The notes beneath the pieces were generated by a model. That model was not told where the DNA came from. It searched no databases and worked only from the letters and a program-made list of their open reading frames with translations. A DNA stretch of 64,000 nucleotides from GCA-2687025 sp964473525 (GTDB taxonomy: Bacteria; Poribacteria; WGA-4E; GCA-2687025), in assembly GCA_964473525.1 (NCBI GenBank), contig CAYYPK010000025.1, forward strand, positions 1 to 64,000, given 5' to 3'. The number at the start of each line of letters is the position of its first letter. The stretch's first letter is position 1. Shown here piece by piece: positions 35,936-45,254 of the stretch. The translations under genes and the position numbers were made by a program.

Positions 35936-36958
35936 TCAGGGGCTGCCTTCCACGGCCTCCGTCAAGCTGATCGCGCCAGAGCGGAGGCTTTCCGTCGCGG
36001 TCTCGACGGCGGCCTTGACGTCGTCCGGTATGCGGTCCTCGAGTGCCGGGTTGTACGCGACGTGAATCCATCCCCCTTGCAGCGTGAAGTAGCGGAGAGC
36101 GCCCTCGAAGTCGCCGTTCTCCACCTGCCGCGCCATGTCGACGAACCCCTTCGGGATGTTCGACACCGCGCTCGCAAGGATGACCTCGGGGTTCACGTGG
36201 TTCTGGTCGCGGTTGGACCCAAACGCGTACACGTCGCCTCCCGCCTTGCGCGCCTCCGCCACGGCCTGGAACACGCCAAGACCTGCCTTGTCCGCGTTGT
36301 GCAAGAGGAAGTCCGCGCCCTCCTCGATCTGGGCGGCAGCCTGCTCGCGGGCCTTCAGCGCGTCCTCCCAATTGCCGACGTAGGCGGTGATTACCTCGAT
36401 GTCTGGGCGCACGGACTGCGCGCCCTTCACGAAGGCGCTCAGTCCAGCGGACACGGGCGGCAGTTCCTGTCCGCCGACGAAGCCGAGCTTGCCGGTCTGA
36501 GTCATCTGCCCAGCAAGAACGCCTAGCAGATACATGCCGTCGTCCAACACGAACACGATGGGCGCGTAATTGGGGCGGGCGTATTCAGGTTCCCCACCCG
36601 TGGTCACGAAGTACGTGTCCGGGAACGTCCCTGCGATGTCGCGCGCGTGCGTCGAAAACTCGTACCCGTGCGCGAAAATCAGGTCGTATCCGCGCCGCGC
36701 GTAGTCGCGGAAGTCCTGCCGGAACTCCCCCTGGTTGCGCGACTCGCGATGCGCGACCTCCGCCCCGAGTTCCTCCTTGATGAGTTCGAGGCCTTCGTGC
36801 GCGGAAGCGTTCCAGCCATCGTCGCTGACAGGGCCGGGCGTCAGAAGCGCCACCCTGAGCGCCGCGCCCGCGGTCGAGGTGAGTGTCGCCGCAGACACCA
36901 GCACGACTAGGCTGGCGAGGACGCGTGGTAGAAAGCGTGTAAGCGGGAATGTCAGCAT
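35936..36958 (-). CDS. BMP-family ABC transporter substrate-binding protein
   Basis: 340 residues with a signal peptide (VLASLVVLVSAATL, AGAALRVALL). The BMP/PnrA fold is shown by PGPVSDDGWNASAHEGLEL, FAHGYEFSTHARDIAG, GKLGFVGGQELPPVSA, LLHNADKAGLGVFQA and VYAFGSNRDQNHVNPE. There is no lipobox cysteine, unlike many members, so it is probably a free periplasmic protein. Family members bind nucleosides or related compounds. It is the first gene of the three-gene minus-strand operon. Confidence 0.9.
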   Translation of the reverse strand: MLTFPLTRFLPRVLASLVVLVSAATLTSTAGAALRVALLTPGPVSDDGWNASAHEGLELIKEELGAEVAHRESRNQGEFRQDFRDYARRGYDLIFAHGYEFSTHARDIAGTFPDTYFVTTGGEPEYARPNYAPIVFVLDDGMYLLGVLAGQMTQTGKLGFVGGQELPPVSAGLSAFVKGAQSVRPDIEVITAYVGNWEDALKAREQAAAQIEEGADFLLHNADKAGLGVFQAVAEARKAGGDVYAFGSNRDQNHVNPEVILASAVSNIPKGFVDMARQVENGDFEGALRYFTLQGGWIHVAYNPALEDRIPDDVKAAVETATESLRSGAISLTEAVEGSP

Positions 36959-37197
36959 CGGGCGTTGGACCTCACGGAAACGTCATTGACGGGGCCTCGG
37001 CCGGGTCACACATCAGCCGAGGTAGCCGCTATGGAGAACGCATGGACAGCCGATTCATTGTATCCGATGCCACCGCCGTAACCGACGCGGCGCCCTTCCA
37101 TGAACCGCGCGACCGACGCCCAACGTTAGGCTCCATGGGAAGACGACGATGCCGCACGCGCCGCCGTGAGCGCGATATCGGGGATGGGGGCCCGCGC

Positions 37198-37962
37198 ATG
37201 ACACACGAGGAAGCGATAGACATCGTGGCGGCGATGGACATCACCGGCGCCGCGCACGGAACGGTCCACGGCGACTTCGACCGTGTGCGAACGGCGTTGG
37301 ACGACCACGCGGGCGCCATCACCGCGCTGAACAGCCTAGACCCAGCGAAGGTCGAGGAGACCCCACAGGGGGCGGCCGCGCATCGTGGCTGCCGCGAGGT
37401 TCTGCAGCTCCTGGTGTCTCGCGGCGTGACGCCTGACGTGTTCATCATGGCCGCGTTGGGGCTGACCGACGACCTACGGTGGATACTGCGGCGATCTCAT
37501 CACCTGGCGAATTCTCAGGGAGCGCACGGAATCCACGCGCTGAACCACGCGTGCGACCGCCCGACGACGGATCTGCTGCTGCACTTCGGCGCCGACCCAA
37601 ACTTCCCTGTGTACGAGCCGTGGGATTGGACTCCGGTGCACGAAGCCGCCGCTGGCGACCGCGTCGACATCTTAGCCGCCCTCGCCGACTACGGTGGCCG
37701 CATCGACGGCGAGCGTCGCGGCACGACCGCGTTGCACGCCGCCGCGCGCAACGGGAGCGTCCACGCCGTGAGGTGGCTACTCGCGAACGGCGCCGCCTCG
37801 GACCCGGTCGGAGGCGGAGGGCCATACGAAGGCCGCACCGCCCGAGAGATTGCCGCTGAGTACGGCCGTGGCGGCGTTCTCGCGGCCCTGGACGCGGCCG
37901 CCGCGCCCATGTCAGCGGCAGCGCGTCCATTGCCCGTCATCCGCGCTACGTCTGCGTCCTGA
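37198..37962 (+). CDS. Ankyrin-repeat protein
   Basis: 254 residues from ATG 37198, which has GATGGGGG upstream; the frame upstream has no protein-like pattern. Repeats are visible in the middle and C-terminus: GIHALNHACDRPTTDLLLHFGADPN, shortened here as HALNHACDR and LLLHFGADPN; TPVHEAAAGDRVDILAAL; TALHAAARNGSVHAVRWLL; and GRTAREIAAEYGRGGVL. It is cytoplasmic and probably mediates protein contacts. No partner is suggested by the neighbours. Confidence 0.85.
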   Translation: MTHEEAIDIVAAMDITGAAHGTVHGDFDRVRTALDDHAGAITALNSLDPAKVEETPQGAAAHRGCREVLQLLVSRGVTPDVFIMAALGLTDDLRWILRRSHHLANSQGAHGIHALNHACDRPTTDLLLHFGADPNFPVYEPWDWTPVHEAAAGDRVDILAALADYGGRIDGERRGTTALHAAARNGSVHAVRWLLANGAASDPVGGGGPYEGRTAREIAAEYGRGGVLAALDAAAAPMSAAARPLPVIRATSAS

Positions 37963-38287
37963 CCGCGCACGTCTGATGGCCGCCGCAAGCCGCCCGATTC
38001 CGTGACTCACGCTGTCCATCAACACGCCTCGCCTTGCCGACCGGCCTCCGTCGCTCTATCAATGGACATGGGTTCACGCGACCGCCGGTCACGCGCCGCG
38101 CCCGACCGCGCGATCGCATGTCCCGTCGGGGCCAGCATGGTACTATTAGAGCGGCACACGCAGCCGTGGGTACCTTGACGGCGGAGCGCGGCCGTCTCAC
38201 CCCTCTCTCCCGTCAGACCGGCTGAGTTGCCTCGCAGCGCGAGATCGCATCGCGCGCGTATGACGCTGATTCCAATGGTCCAGAGCG
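37963..38287. other. Leader region upstream of mgtE
   Basis: This 325-base stretch has no supported gene. It holds a bulged hairpin at 38077-38095 (CGCGACC with GGTCACGCG) and a weak TACTAT near 38150. No M-box or other Mg riboswitch consensus was recognised, although mgtE genes often have one. Confidence 0.35.
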
Positions 38288-39664
38288 ATGATCACCACGC
38301 GTGACCGGGACGCTTTTCTCGTCTCCACGGTCATCAAGCTCATCAAACGGAACGCGGTACCCAATCTCCGTAAGGTGATTGCCAAGACCCATGCCGCGGA
38401 CATCGCGCGCTGGTTCCCCCACCTTCGGCCCGACGAAAAGACGCTGCTCTTTGGCCTCGTGGCTAGCGAAGAGCTGATGGGGGAAGTGCTGCCCGAACTC
38501 AACACCGAGGACCGCCTGCACTTCCTGGACGAGACCGAACCGGTCGTACTAAGCGGCATCCTGCGCGGGATGCCGGCGGATAACGTCACGGACCTCCTCG
38601 CCGATCTGCCCGAGGATCAGCAGGCGGCGCTCCTCGCGCTCATCGAAGCCGAGGCGTCCGAGGACGTGCAGCAACTGTTGCAGTACGAGGACAAGACCGC
38701 TGGCTCGATCATGAACCCGCAGTTCTTCTCCCTCCCCGAGGATATGACAGCGTCCAAGGCGGTGGAGCGCGTCCGGGAGATGGCGGACATTGAGATGGTC
38801 TTCTACGTCTACGTCGTGGACGCGAACATGCGGTTGGAGGGGGTCATCTCGTTGCGGCAGCTGGTTACGACGCCGCCGAACACGCCGCTCTCGGACCTGA
38901 TGACGAGGCGACTGTATAAGGTCCACCTGGCGACGCCGCAGGAGGAAGTGGCTCGCGTGGCGTCGCGGTACAACGTCCTCGCCGTGCCAGTCGTCGGCGA
39001 TGAGGACGAACTCATGGGCATCGTCACGGTGGACGACGTCATCGACGTCATTCGTGAGGAGAACACCGAGGACATGCTCCGCATGGCAGGTACCGGAGAC
39101 GTGGAGCTGGGAGCCCTGTCCGCGTGGCGGAACGCGCGGGCGCGGGCGCCATGGCTGTTCGCGAGCCTGTGTGGCGGTGTCGCGGCGGCGTGGGTGATAG
39201 GGCAGTTCGAGGGGCAGCTCGCGGAATTCGCCGCGCTGACGGCGTTCATACCCGTCATCATGGGCATGGGCGGGAACATCGGCACGCAATCGTCGACGAT
39301 CGTCGTGCGGGGTCTGGCGACGGGCGAGGTGGACCTCCAGGAAGGCTGGAAGGTCATCCGCCGTGAGCTCGCCACGGGACTCGCGCTGGGGGCCGTCTAC
39401 GGCCTGCTTCTCGGCGCGTTCGCGAAGGTACTGCACTGGACCTCGGACGCGACATCGCTGTACTTCGTGCGCTTCCCGATCGTCGTCGCCATCGCAATTG
39501 CGGCGAACATGGTGCTGGCCGCCAGTCTCGGCACGCTCATCCCGATCGCGCTGAAGCGCATGCGCGTGGATCCAGCGATTGCCACCGGCCCATTCGTGAC
39601 GACCTCCATCGACGTCCTGGGTATCGTGTTCTATTTCCTGCTGGCCCGTGTCATCCTCTTCTGA
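38288..39664 (+). CDS. mgtE: Magnesium transporter MgtE
   Basis: 458 residues. The N-terminal helical MgtE_N domain (IARWFPHLRPDEKTLLFG, MPADNVTDLLADLPED) is followed by two CBS domains (MNPQFFSLPEDMTASKAVE, DVIDVIREENTEDML). Five membrane helices carry PVIMGMGGNIGTQSSTIVVR, the ion-pore signature. MgtE is a dimeric Mg2+ channel gated by cytosolic Mg2+ through its N and CBS domains. It opens a run of nine genes in the same direction concerned mainly with phosphate. Confidence 0.95.
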   Translation: MITTRDRDAFLVSTVIKLIKRNAVPNLRKVIAKTHAADIARWFPHLRPDEKTLLFGLVASEELMGEVLPELNTEDRLHFLDETEPVVLSGILRGMPADNVTDLLADLPEDQQAALLALIEAEASEDVQQLLQYEDKTAGSIMNPQFFSLPEDMTASKAVERVREMADIEMVFYVYVVDANMRLEGVISLRQLVTTPPNTPLSDLMTRRLYKVHLATPQEEVARVASRYNVLAVPVVGDEDELMGIVTVDDVIDVIREENTEDMLRMAGTGDVELGALSAWRNARARAPWLFASLCGGVAAAWVIGQFEGQLAEFAALTAFIPVIMGMGGNIGTQSSTIVVRGLATGEVDLQEGWKVIRRELATGLALGAVYGLLLGAFAKVLHWTSDATSLYFVRFPIVVAIAIAANMVLAASLGTLIPIALKRMRVDPAIATGPFVTTSIDVLGIVFYFLLARVILF

Positions 39665-39715
39665 AGGTGAGGTCGGACATCTCAACAGCTTGGTACGCGT
39701 AAGGAGGGACGCAAT

Positions 39716-40396
39716 ATGCGCGCGCGCAGCATCGCGAATCTGTTCTCGAAGTCGCCCTTCGGCCCGACGCAGGCGCACCTCAAGAAGGCAATCGAGTGCG
39801 CCCAGCAGCTGCGCCCGCTGTTCGAGGCGGCGCTCGCCTACGACACCGAACGGCTGGCCGCCGTCACGGAGCGCATCAACGATCTCGAACACGAAACGGA
39901 CCTACTCAAGAACGAGATCCGGGACACGTTGCCTCGCTCTCTGTTCCTCCCAGTGGACCGCCGCGACCTGCTCGAACTCATCCACATGCAGGACTCCATC
40001 GCGGACTCGGCGCAGGAGGTAGCCGGTCTTCTATCGCTCAAGGAGCTACGGCTGCCAGAGGATCTCAAGCCCACGGTGATGGAGCTCATCGAGGAGATCC
40101 TCGTGACCTGCGACATGGCGCTGGCGATCGGGTCGGAGATGGACGAGCTGTCCGAGACGTCCTTCGGTGGCCCGGAGGCGGAGCGCGTGCTCAGCATGAT
40201 CAACCAGTTGGATGACGTGGAGACGAAGTCCGATGTCATCGGGGTGCAGCTCTCGAAAGCCCTCTTCGCTCGCGAAGACGAGATGAAGCCGGTGGACGTG
40301 ATGCTCTGGTACAAGGTGTTCTACACGGCGGGTCAGGTAGCCAACTACGCGGAGCGGATGGGGAACCGGCTCCGCTTGCTCATCGCACAGGCGTGA
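39716..40396 (+). CDS. DUF47/PhoU-like phosphate transport regulator
   Basis: 226 residues, nearly all helix, with AAGGAGG just before the ATG. Segments such as LFSKSPFGPTQAHLKKAIE, ERINDLEHETDLLKNEIRD and LPRSLFLPVDRRDLLELIHM are diagnostic of the TIGR00153/DUF47 proteins, which resemble PhoU and pair with PiT transporters. It is followed by the PiT gene after 53 bases, so it probably controls that transporter. Confidence 0.9.
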   Translation: MRARSIANLFSKSPFGPTQAHLKKAIECAQQLRPLFEAALAYDTERLAAVTERINDLEHETDLLKNEIRDTLPRSLFLPVDRRDLLELIHMQDSIADSAQEVAGLLSLKELRLPEDLKPTVMELIEEILVTCDMALAIGSEMDELSETSFGGPEAERVLSMINQLDDVETKSDVIGVQLSKALFAREDEMKPVDVMLWYKVFYTAGQVANYAERMGNRLRLLIAQA

Positions 40397-40449
40397 GCAG
40401 CCGCCCGCGCGGGTAACGTAACCGAACGGATCCGCAGTCGGAGTAAAGA

Positions 40450-41901
40450 ATGGGAATCGAGACGATCCTGATCCTGACGCTTGCGTCGGTATTCGGGTTC
40501 TACATGGCCTGGAACATCGGCGCCAACGACGTCGCCAACGCCATGGGCACGTCCGTCGGCTCGAAGGCGCTGACACTCAAGCAGGCGATCCTCGTCGCGG
40601 CGGTGTTCGAGTTCGCGGGAGCCTTTCTCGTCGGGTCGCACGTCACGGACACGGTTCGGAAGGGCATGATCGACCTGACGGTGTTCACGAGCATGGAAAA
40701 CGGCGTGAACATCCTCATGTACGGCATGCTCGCGTCGCTGCTCGCGGCTGGCGCGTGGCTGCAGATAGCCACGTACTTCGGCTGGCCGGTGTCGACGACG
40801 CACTCCATCGTGGGCGCGATTGTCGGCTTCGGCGTTGTCGCTGGCGGCTCGGCGGGCGTCGCTTGGGGCAAGGTCGGCCAGATCGTGATGAGCTGGGTGG
40901 CGTCGCCGCTGCTCAGCGGCACCATCGGCTTCCTCGTGTTCTCGGCGATACGACGTACGATCATCAACGTGCGAGACCCGGTGCGCGCGACAAAGCGGTG
41001 GGCGCCGCTGTACGTCTTTCTGGTCTTCGCGATTCTCACCCTCGTGACGCTGTTCAAGGGTCTCAAGAACCTCAAGCTGGACCTAAGCCTCCCTGAGGCC
41101 CTGTTAGTGGCGACGGGCGTGGGCGTCGTCGCGTCGGGGCTCGGGTCGGTGCTGATAAGACGGATGCGCGTGGCATCTGTCGCGCCCTCGGACACGCCGT
41201 CGCTGGCGCCGATGGGCGGCGACCTGCGGGCGATGGTCAAGCACGTGCGCAAGATTCGCTCCATGGTCACGCCGGAGGTCGAGAAGGACGTCGAGGACAT
41301 CCAGGAGGATATCGACGGTCTCTTGGAGAAGGTCCGGGAGAGCGAGGCTTCGATCAGTACGCGCGAGGAGTACCGGTTCGTGGAGAAGGTGTTCGCCTAC
41401 CTCCAGATCCTCAGCGCGTGTTTCGTCGCGTTCGCGCACGGCGCCAACGACGTGGCGAACGCGATCGGGCCGTTTGCCGCGGTCGTATCGCTCGCGCGAG
41501 AAGGCGCTGGCGCGCTGGAAGCCAAGACGGCAGTGCCAATGTGGATACTGTTCGTAGGTGGCGCTGGTATCGTGGCGGGACTGTCCATGTGGGGGTGGCG
41601 GGTCATGGCGACCATTGGTGAGAAGATCACCGAGTTGACGCCCTCGCGTGGCTTCGCCGCTGAGTTCGCGGCCGCGACCACCATCGTGCTTGCGTCTCGG
41701 TTGGGCATCCCCATCTCGACGACGCACACGCTCGTGGGAGCGGTGTTGGGCGTCGGCGTCGCGCGCGGCATGGAGAGCCTGAACCGGCGCGTCGTGAGGG
41801 ACATCGTCACGTCGTGGGTCGTCACGCTGCCGGCGGGCGCGGGCATGTCCATCGTCTTCTACTTCATCATCAAGACCGTGCTGACCACGGTGACGGGCTA
41901 G
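40450..41901 (+). CDS. pit: Inorganic phosphate transporter, PiT family
   Basis: 483 residues with about ten membrane segments. The two PiT signatures are present: FYMAWNIGANDVANAMGT near the start and AFAHGANDVANAIGP after the cytosolic loop. GWPVSTTHSIVGAIVG and GIPISTTHTLVGAVLG are the matching inner repeats. The central loop (residues about 240-310) is charged and helical. It imports metal-phosphate with H+ or Na+. It forms a unit with the DUF47 gene. Confidence 0.95.
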   Translation: MGIETILILTLASVFGFYMAWNIGANDVANAMGTSVGSKALTLKQAILVAAVFEFAGAFLVGSHVTDTVRKGMIDLTVFTSMENGVNILMYGMLASLLAAGAWLQIATYFGWPVSTTHSIVGAIVGFGVVAGGSAGVAWGKVGQIVMSWVASPLLSGTIGFLVFSAIRRTIINVRDPVRATKRWAPLYVFLVFAILTLVTLFKGLKNLKLDLSLPEALLVATGVGVVASGLGSVLIRRMRVASVAPSDTPSLAPMGGDLRAMVKHVRKIRSMVTPEVEKDVEDIQEDIDGLLEKVRESEASISTREEYRFVEKVFAYLQILSACFVAFAHGANDVANAIGPFAAVVSLAREGAGALEAKTAVPMWILFVGGAGIVAGLSMWGWRVMATIGEKITELTPSRGFAAEFAAATTIVLASRLGIPISTTHTLVGAVLGVGVARGMESLNRRVVRDIVTSWVVTLPAGAGMSIVFYFIIKTVLTTVTG

Positions 41902-41957
41902 ACGCGCGGGAGGCGCGCCGGGTCATCGCCACATTCCGTCGACGATAGGGAGTGGGA

Positions 41958-42431
41958 ATGAAGAAAATCCTCGTGCCGGTGGACTTCTCGGACTGCTCGG
42001 TAGCGGCGCTCAAGGCGGCAATCAGGATGGCGCGCTCCTTCGACGCGAAGATACTCGCCCTGCACGTTATCCACGACCCCGCGGACGCCCCTGGGTTCTA
42101 CACGGCTCAGAAAGCCGGCAAGAAGGTGTTCCGCAACATGGCGGACTCCGCAGAGCAGATGATGGAGGAGTTCGCCGCCAAGCGCCTGCGCAAATACGAC
42201 AAGCACGAGTGCCACGTGCGTCCCGGCATCCCCGCGACGCAGGTGCTGCAGTTCGCGGCGGAGCAGAAGGTCGACATGATCGCGATGGGCACGCATGGAC
42301 GCGGCGGCCTGGATAGGCTTATGCTGGGCAGCGTCGCGGATCGCGTGATTCGCAGCTCCGAGTGTCCCGTGCTGATCGTCCGGGACGGCCAGAAGTCGAC
42401 GAAGGATAAGGACGACGAGGGTTCAGCGTAG
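41958..42431 (+). CDS. Universal stress protein, UspA family
   Basis: 157 residues from ATG 41958 (MKKILVPVDFSDCS), with GGGAG upstream; GTG 41952 is an alternative. The C-terminal ATP-binding motif GTHGRGGLDRLMLGSVAD and ECPVLIVRDG are complete. These proteins bind ATP and modulate stress physiology. It sits between the two phosphate transporters, with the next start one base after its stop, so it is co-transcribed with the Na/Pi gene. Confidence 0.92.
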   Translation: MKKILVPVDFSDCSVAALKAAIRMARSFDAKILALHVIHDPADAPGFYTAQKAGKKVFRNMADSAEQMMEEFAAKRLRKYDKHECHVRPGIPATQVLQFAAEQKVDMIAMGTHGRGGLDRLMLGSVADRVIRSSECPVLIVRDGQKSTKDKDDEGSA

Positions 42432-42432
42432 G

Positions 42433-44205
42433 ATGAGCAGATACATAACGCGCGGCCGTTACGGACTGCTTTTGGGCGTCGCGCTCCTTAGCGTGGGCGC
42501 CGCAATCGCCTTCGCCGCCGACGGCCCGTCGCCCAGCGGCGGCGGTCTCGACGTGCCGACGATGCTCTTCAGCCTGTTTGGCGGGCTCGCGCTCTTCCTG
42601 TTCGGAATGGAACAGATGGCCGGCGCATTGAAGGCAGTGGCCGGCGAGGGCTTGCGCAAGATCCTCGCGAAGCTCACCGTGAACCGCGTAGCTGGCGCCG
42701 CGACGGGCGCGTTTGTCACGGCGATCATCCAGTCCTCGTCCGTCACGACGGTGCTAGTCGTCGGCTTCATTACCGCCGAGGTGATGTCCCTGTCACAAGC
42801 GGTGGGTGTGATCTTCGGCGCCAACGTCGGCACGACCATCACCGCGCAGATCATCGCGTTCAAGGTGACGAAGTACGCGCTCGTGCTCATCGCTGGCGGC
42901 TTCGGTATGCTGTTCGTCGGCAAGACCGACAAGGTGAAGCACTACGGCGCCATGATCATGGGATTGGGGCTTGTCTTCTACGGCATGAGCGTCATGAGTA
43001 ACGGCATGAAGCCACTGCGAAGCTTCGAGCCGTTCACGGCGCTCATGGGGCGCATGGAGAACCCGCTGCTTGGGATACTGGTCTCGGCGGCGTTCACGGG
43101 CCTCGTACAGAGCTCCTCGGCGACGACCGGTATCATCATCGTGATGGCAAGCCAGGGACTCATTACGCTCCCGGCGGGGATCGCCCTCATCTTCGGGGCG
43201 AACATCGGCACGTGCGTCACCGCGCTTCTGGCCTCCATCGGCAAGCCGCGCGAAGCGGTGCGCGCCGGGGCAGTGCACATCACCTTCAATGTCATCGGCG
43301 TCCTAATATGGGTGCCCTTCATTGGGCCCTTGGCGGACGTTGTCCTGACGGTCTCGCCAGCATCAGCGGCGCTAACCGGCCTCGATAAGCTAGCTGCGGA
43401 TACCCCGCGGCAGATCGCCAACGCGCACACCATCTTCAACATCGCGAATACGGTCATCTTCCTGCCATTCTCCACCCTCATCGCGAGGCTGGTCGAGGCG
43501 CTCGTGCCAGATCGGGCGGCTGCGCCCAGCGGAGTCGCGCCCGAAGTATCGGTTCAGTACCTCAACGAGGATCTCCTCTCGACGCCTGTGCTGGCGATTG
43601 AGCAGGCGCGGCGCGAAATGCTGCGCATGGCTGAGATCGTGCGCGGCATGCTCGCCGACATCATGCCGGCATTCGTCGCGAACGACCTCGCCGCGGCCCA
43701 GGACATCCTCCAACGTGACAACCAGGTGGACTACCTGCAGAGGAAGACCGCCGAGTACCTCACGCGCGTCGGCCGCTCCGACCTAAGCCTGCAGCTGTCG
43801 GAACGCACCATGCAGCTGCTCAACGTGAACACGGAGCTCGAGCACATCGGCGATGTCATTGAGAAGAACCTGGTGACGCTGCTCACCACGAAGGCGCAGG
43901 AAGAGATCGTCTTTTCCGACGAGGGCCGCGCGGAGCTCCTCGAATACCACGAACGTGTGATGGCTAGCTACGACCAGGCCGTGCAGGCATTCGCGGACGA
44001 TGACGCCGACGCCGCGCACGTCGTTGCCACAACCAAGCCCGAGCTCGTGCAACTGGAGCACGTCTACCGCCGCACCCACTTCGACCGACTGGGTCAGGGT
44101 CTGCAGGCGTCCGTCGAGAGCAGCCGCATTCACCTTGATCTCATTGACTACCTGAGGCGGATCAACTCCTACGCGGAGTCGATCGCGAGCAGCGTATTGG
44201 CCTAG
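42433..44205 (+). CDS. Na/Pi cotransporter family protein with PhoU-like C-terminus
   Basis: 590 residues. After a signal-like first helix come two Na/Pi repeats with AIIQSSSVTTVLVVGFITAE, GANVGTTITAQIIAF and GLVQSSSATTGIIIVM, GANIGTCVTALLAS. From about residue 370 a helical PhoU-like domain follows (RREMLRMAEIVRGML, LNVNTELEHIGDVIEKNLV). It is a second phosphate route besides PiT, Na-driven by family. Confidence 0.93.
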   Translation: MSRYITRGRYGLLLGVALLSVGAAIAFAADGPSPSGGGLDVPTMLFSLFGGLALFLFGMEQMAGALKAVAGEGLRKILAKLTVNRVAGAATGAFVTAIIQSSSVTTVLVVGFITAEVMSLSQAVGVIFGANVGTTITAQIIAFKVTKYALVLIAGGFGMLFVGKTDKVKHYGAMIMGLGLVFYGMSVMSNGMKPLRSFEPFTALMGRMENPLLGILVSAAFTGLVQSSSATTGIIIVMASQGLITLPAGIALIFGANIGTCVTALLASIGKPREAVRAGAVHITFNVIGVLIWVPFIGPLADVVLTVSPASAALTGLDKLAADTPRQIANAHTIFNIANTVIFLPFSTLIARLVEALVPDRAAAPSGVAPEVSVQYLNEDLLSTPVLAIEQARREMLRMAEIVRGMLADIMPAFVANDLAAAQDILQRDNQVDYLQRKTAEYLTRVGRSDLSLQLSERTMQLLNVNTELEHIGDVIEKNLVTLLTTKAQEEIVFSDEGRAELLEYHERVMASYDQAVQAFADDDADAAHVVATTKPELVQLEHVYRRTHFDRLGQGLQASVESSRIHLDLIDYLRRINSYAESIASSVLA

Positions 44206-44233
44206 TCCCTCACCGCAGGCGATGGAGACCGCT

Positions 44234-45241
44234 ATGAGTGGGAACGACGAACGCACTCCCGACACGAAGGAGCCGCGTCTAAGCGAGGAGGCCCAGGACG
44301 ACCGCCTTCTGGACGAGGAAGGGATAGCCGCCGACGCCGAGGACGTGGTAGGCGCGCAAGAGCCTATCGTCGCCCCTGCCCCCGCAGGCCGCGACGCCGA
44401 GAGCCACGAGCATGAACGGCGCGCGAAGCGCCGTCGTCGCAAGCCGAAGTCCGACAACGGCCTCCCAGACGATCTCGCGGAGCCGCTCGCGAAACTGAAG
44501 ACCAAGGATTACCTCGAGCTCATTATGCCGCTGCACGTGGAGCTGCTAAAGTTCGAGAACTGGGTCAAGGACGAGGGCCCCAAGATCGTCGCCCTCTTCG
44601 AGGGCAGAGACGCGGCCGGCAAGGGCGGCACGATCAAGCGGTTCGTCGAACACATGAATCCGCGCGGCTGCCGCGTCGTCGCTCTACAGATACCGAGCGA
44701 CCGCGAGAAGACGCAGTGGTACTTCCAGCGCTACGTGGCGCACCTACCTGCTGCCGGAGAGTTAGCTCTGTTCGACCGCAGTTGGTACAACCGCGCGATG
44801 GTCGAGCGCGTCATGGGGTTCTGCACCGCCAACGAAATGCGCGAGTTCCTGCGTTCGGTGCCTGAGTTCGAGCGGATGCTCAAGCGGTCGGACGTGGCTG
44901 TCCACAAGTTCTACTTCTCCGTCAGCAAGAAGGAGCAGGCGCGACGCTTCGCCAGCCGGGAGAACGACCCACTCAAGCAGTGGAAGCTGTCGCCCGTGGA
45001 CAAGGCGAGCCGCAGCCTGTGGGACGACTACACGCGCGCCAAGGAGGACATGTTCTTCTACACGTCCACCGACGCCGCGCCCTGGACCATCGTGAAGTCA
45101 GACGACAAGAAGCGCGCGCGGATCAACGCCATACGCTATCTATTGAACGAATACGACTACCCAGACAAGGATCCGCGCTTGTTGCGCATCGACCGCCGCA
45201 TCATTCGCACGGTACAGGAAGAACTGAGCGTAGAGGATTAA
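44234..45241 (+). CDS. ppk2: Polyphosphate kinase 2
   Basis: 335 residues from ATG 44234; ATG 44222 is also possible. The first 75 residues are acidic and then basic (RRAKRRRRKPK) and probably disordered. The PPK2 core has LFEGRDAAGKGGTIKRF (Walker A), LFDRSWYNRAMVERVMGF (lid and Walker B) and FYFSVSKKEQARRF. PPK2 moves phosphate between polyphosphate and nucleotides, usually making GTP or ATP. It precedes ppx, so synthesis or use and breakdown are encoded together. Confidence 0.94.
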   Translation: MSGNDERTPDTKEPRLSEEAQDDRLLDEEGIAADAEDVVGAQEPIVAPAPAGRDAESHEHERRAKRRRRKPKSDNGLPDDLAEPLAKLKTKDYLELIMPLHVELLKFENWVKDEGPKIVALFEGRDAAGKGGTIKRFVEHMNPRGCRVVALQIPSDREKTQWYFQRYVAHLPAAGELALFDRSWYNRAMVERVMGFCTANEMREFLRSVPEFERMLKRSDVAVHKFYFSVSKKEQARRFASRENDPLKQWKLSPVDKASRSLWDDYTRAKEDMFFYTSTDAAPWTIVKSDDKKRARINAIRYLLNEYDYPDKDPRLLRIDRRIIRTVQEELSVED

Positions 45242-45254
45242 CGGAGCAGCCGCC

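Noticed and set aside
37963..38287. Mg riboswitch (M-box) before mgtE
   Set aside because: No M-box consensus segments were recognised, only a bulged hairpin and a weak -10-like site.
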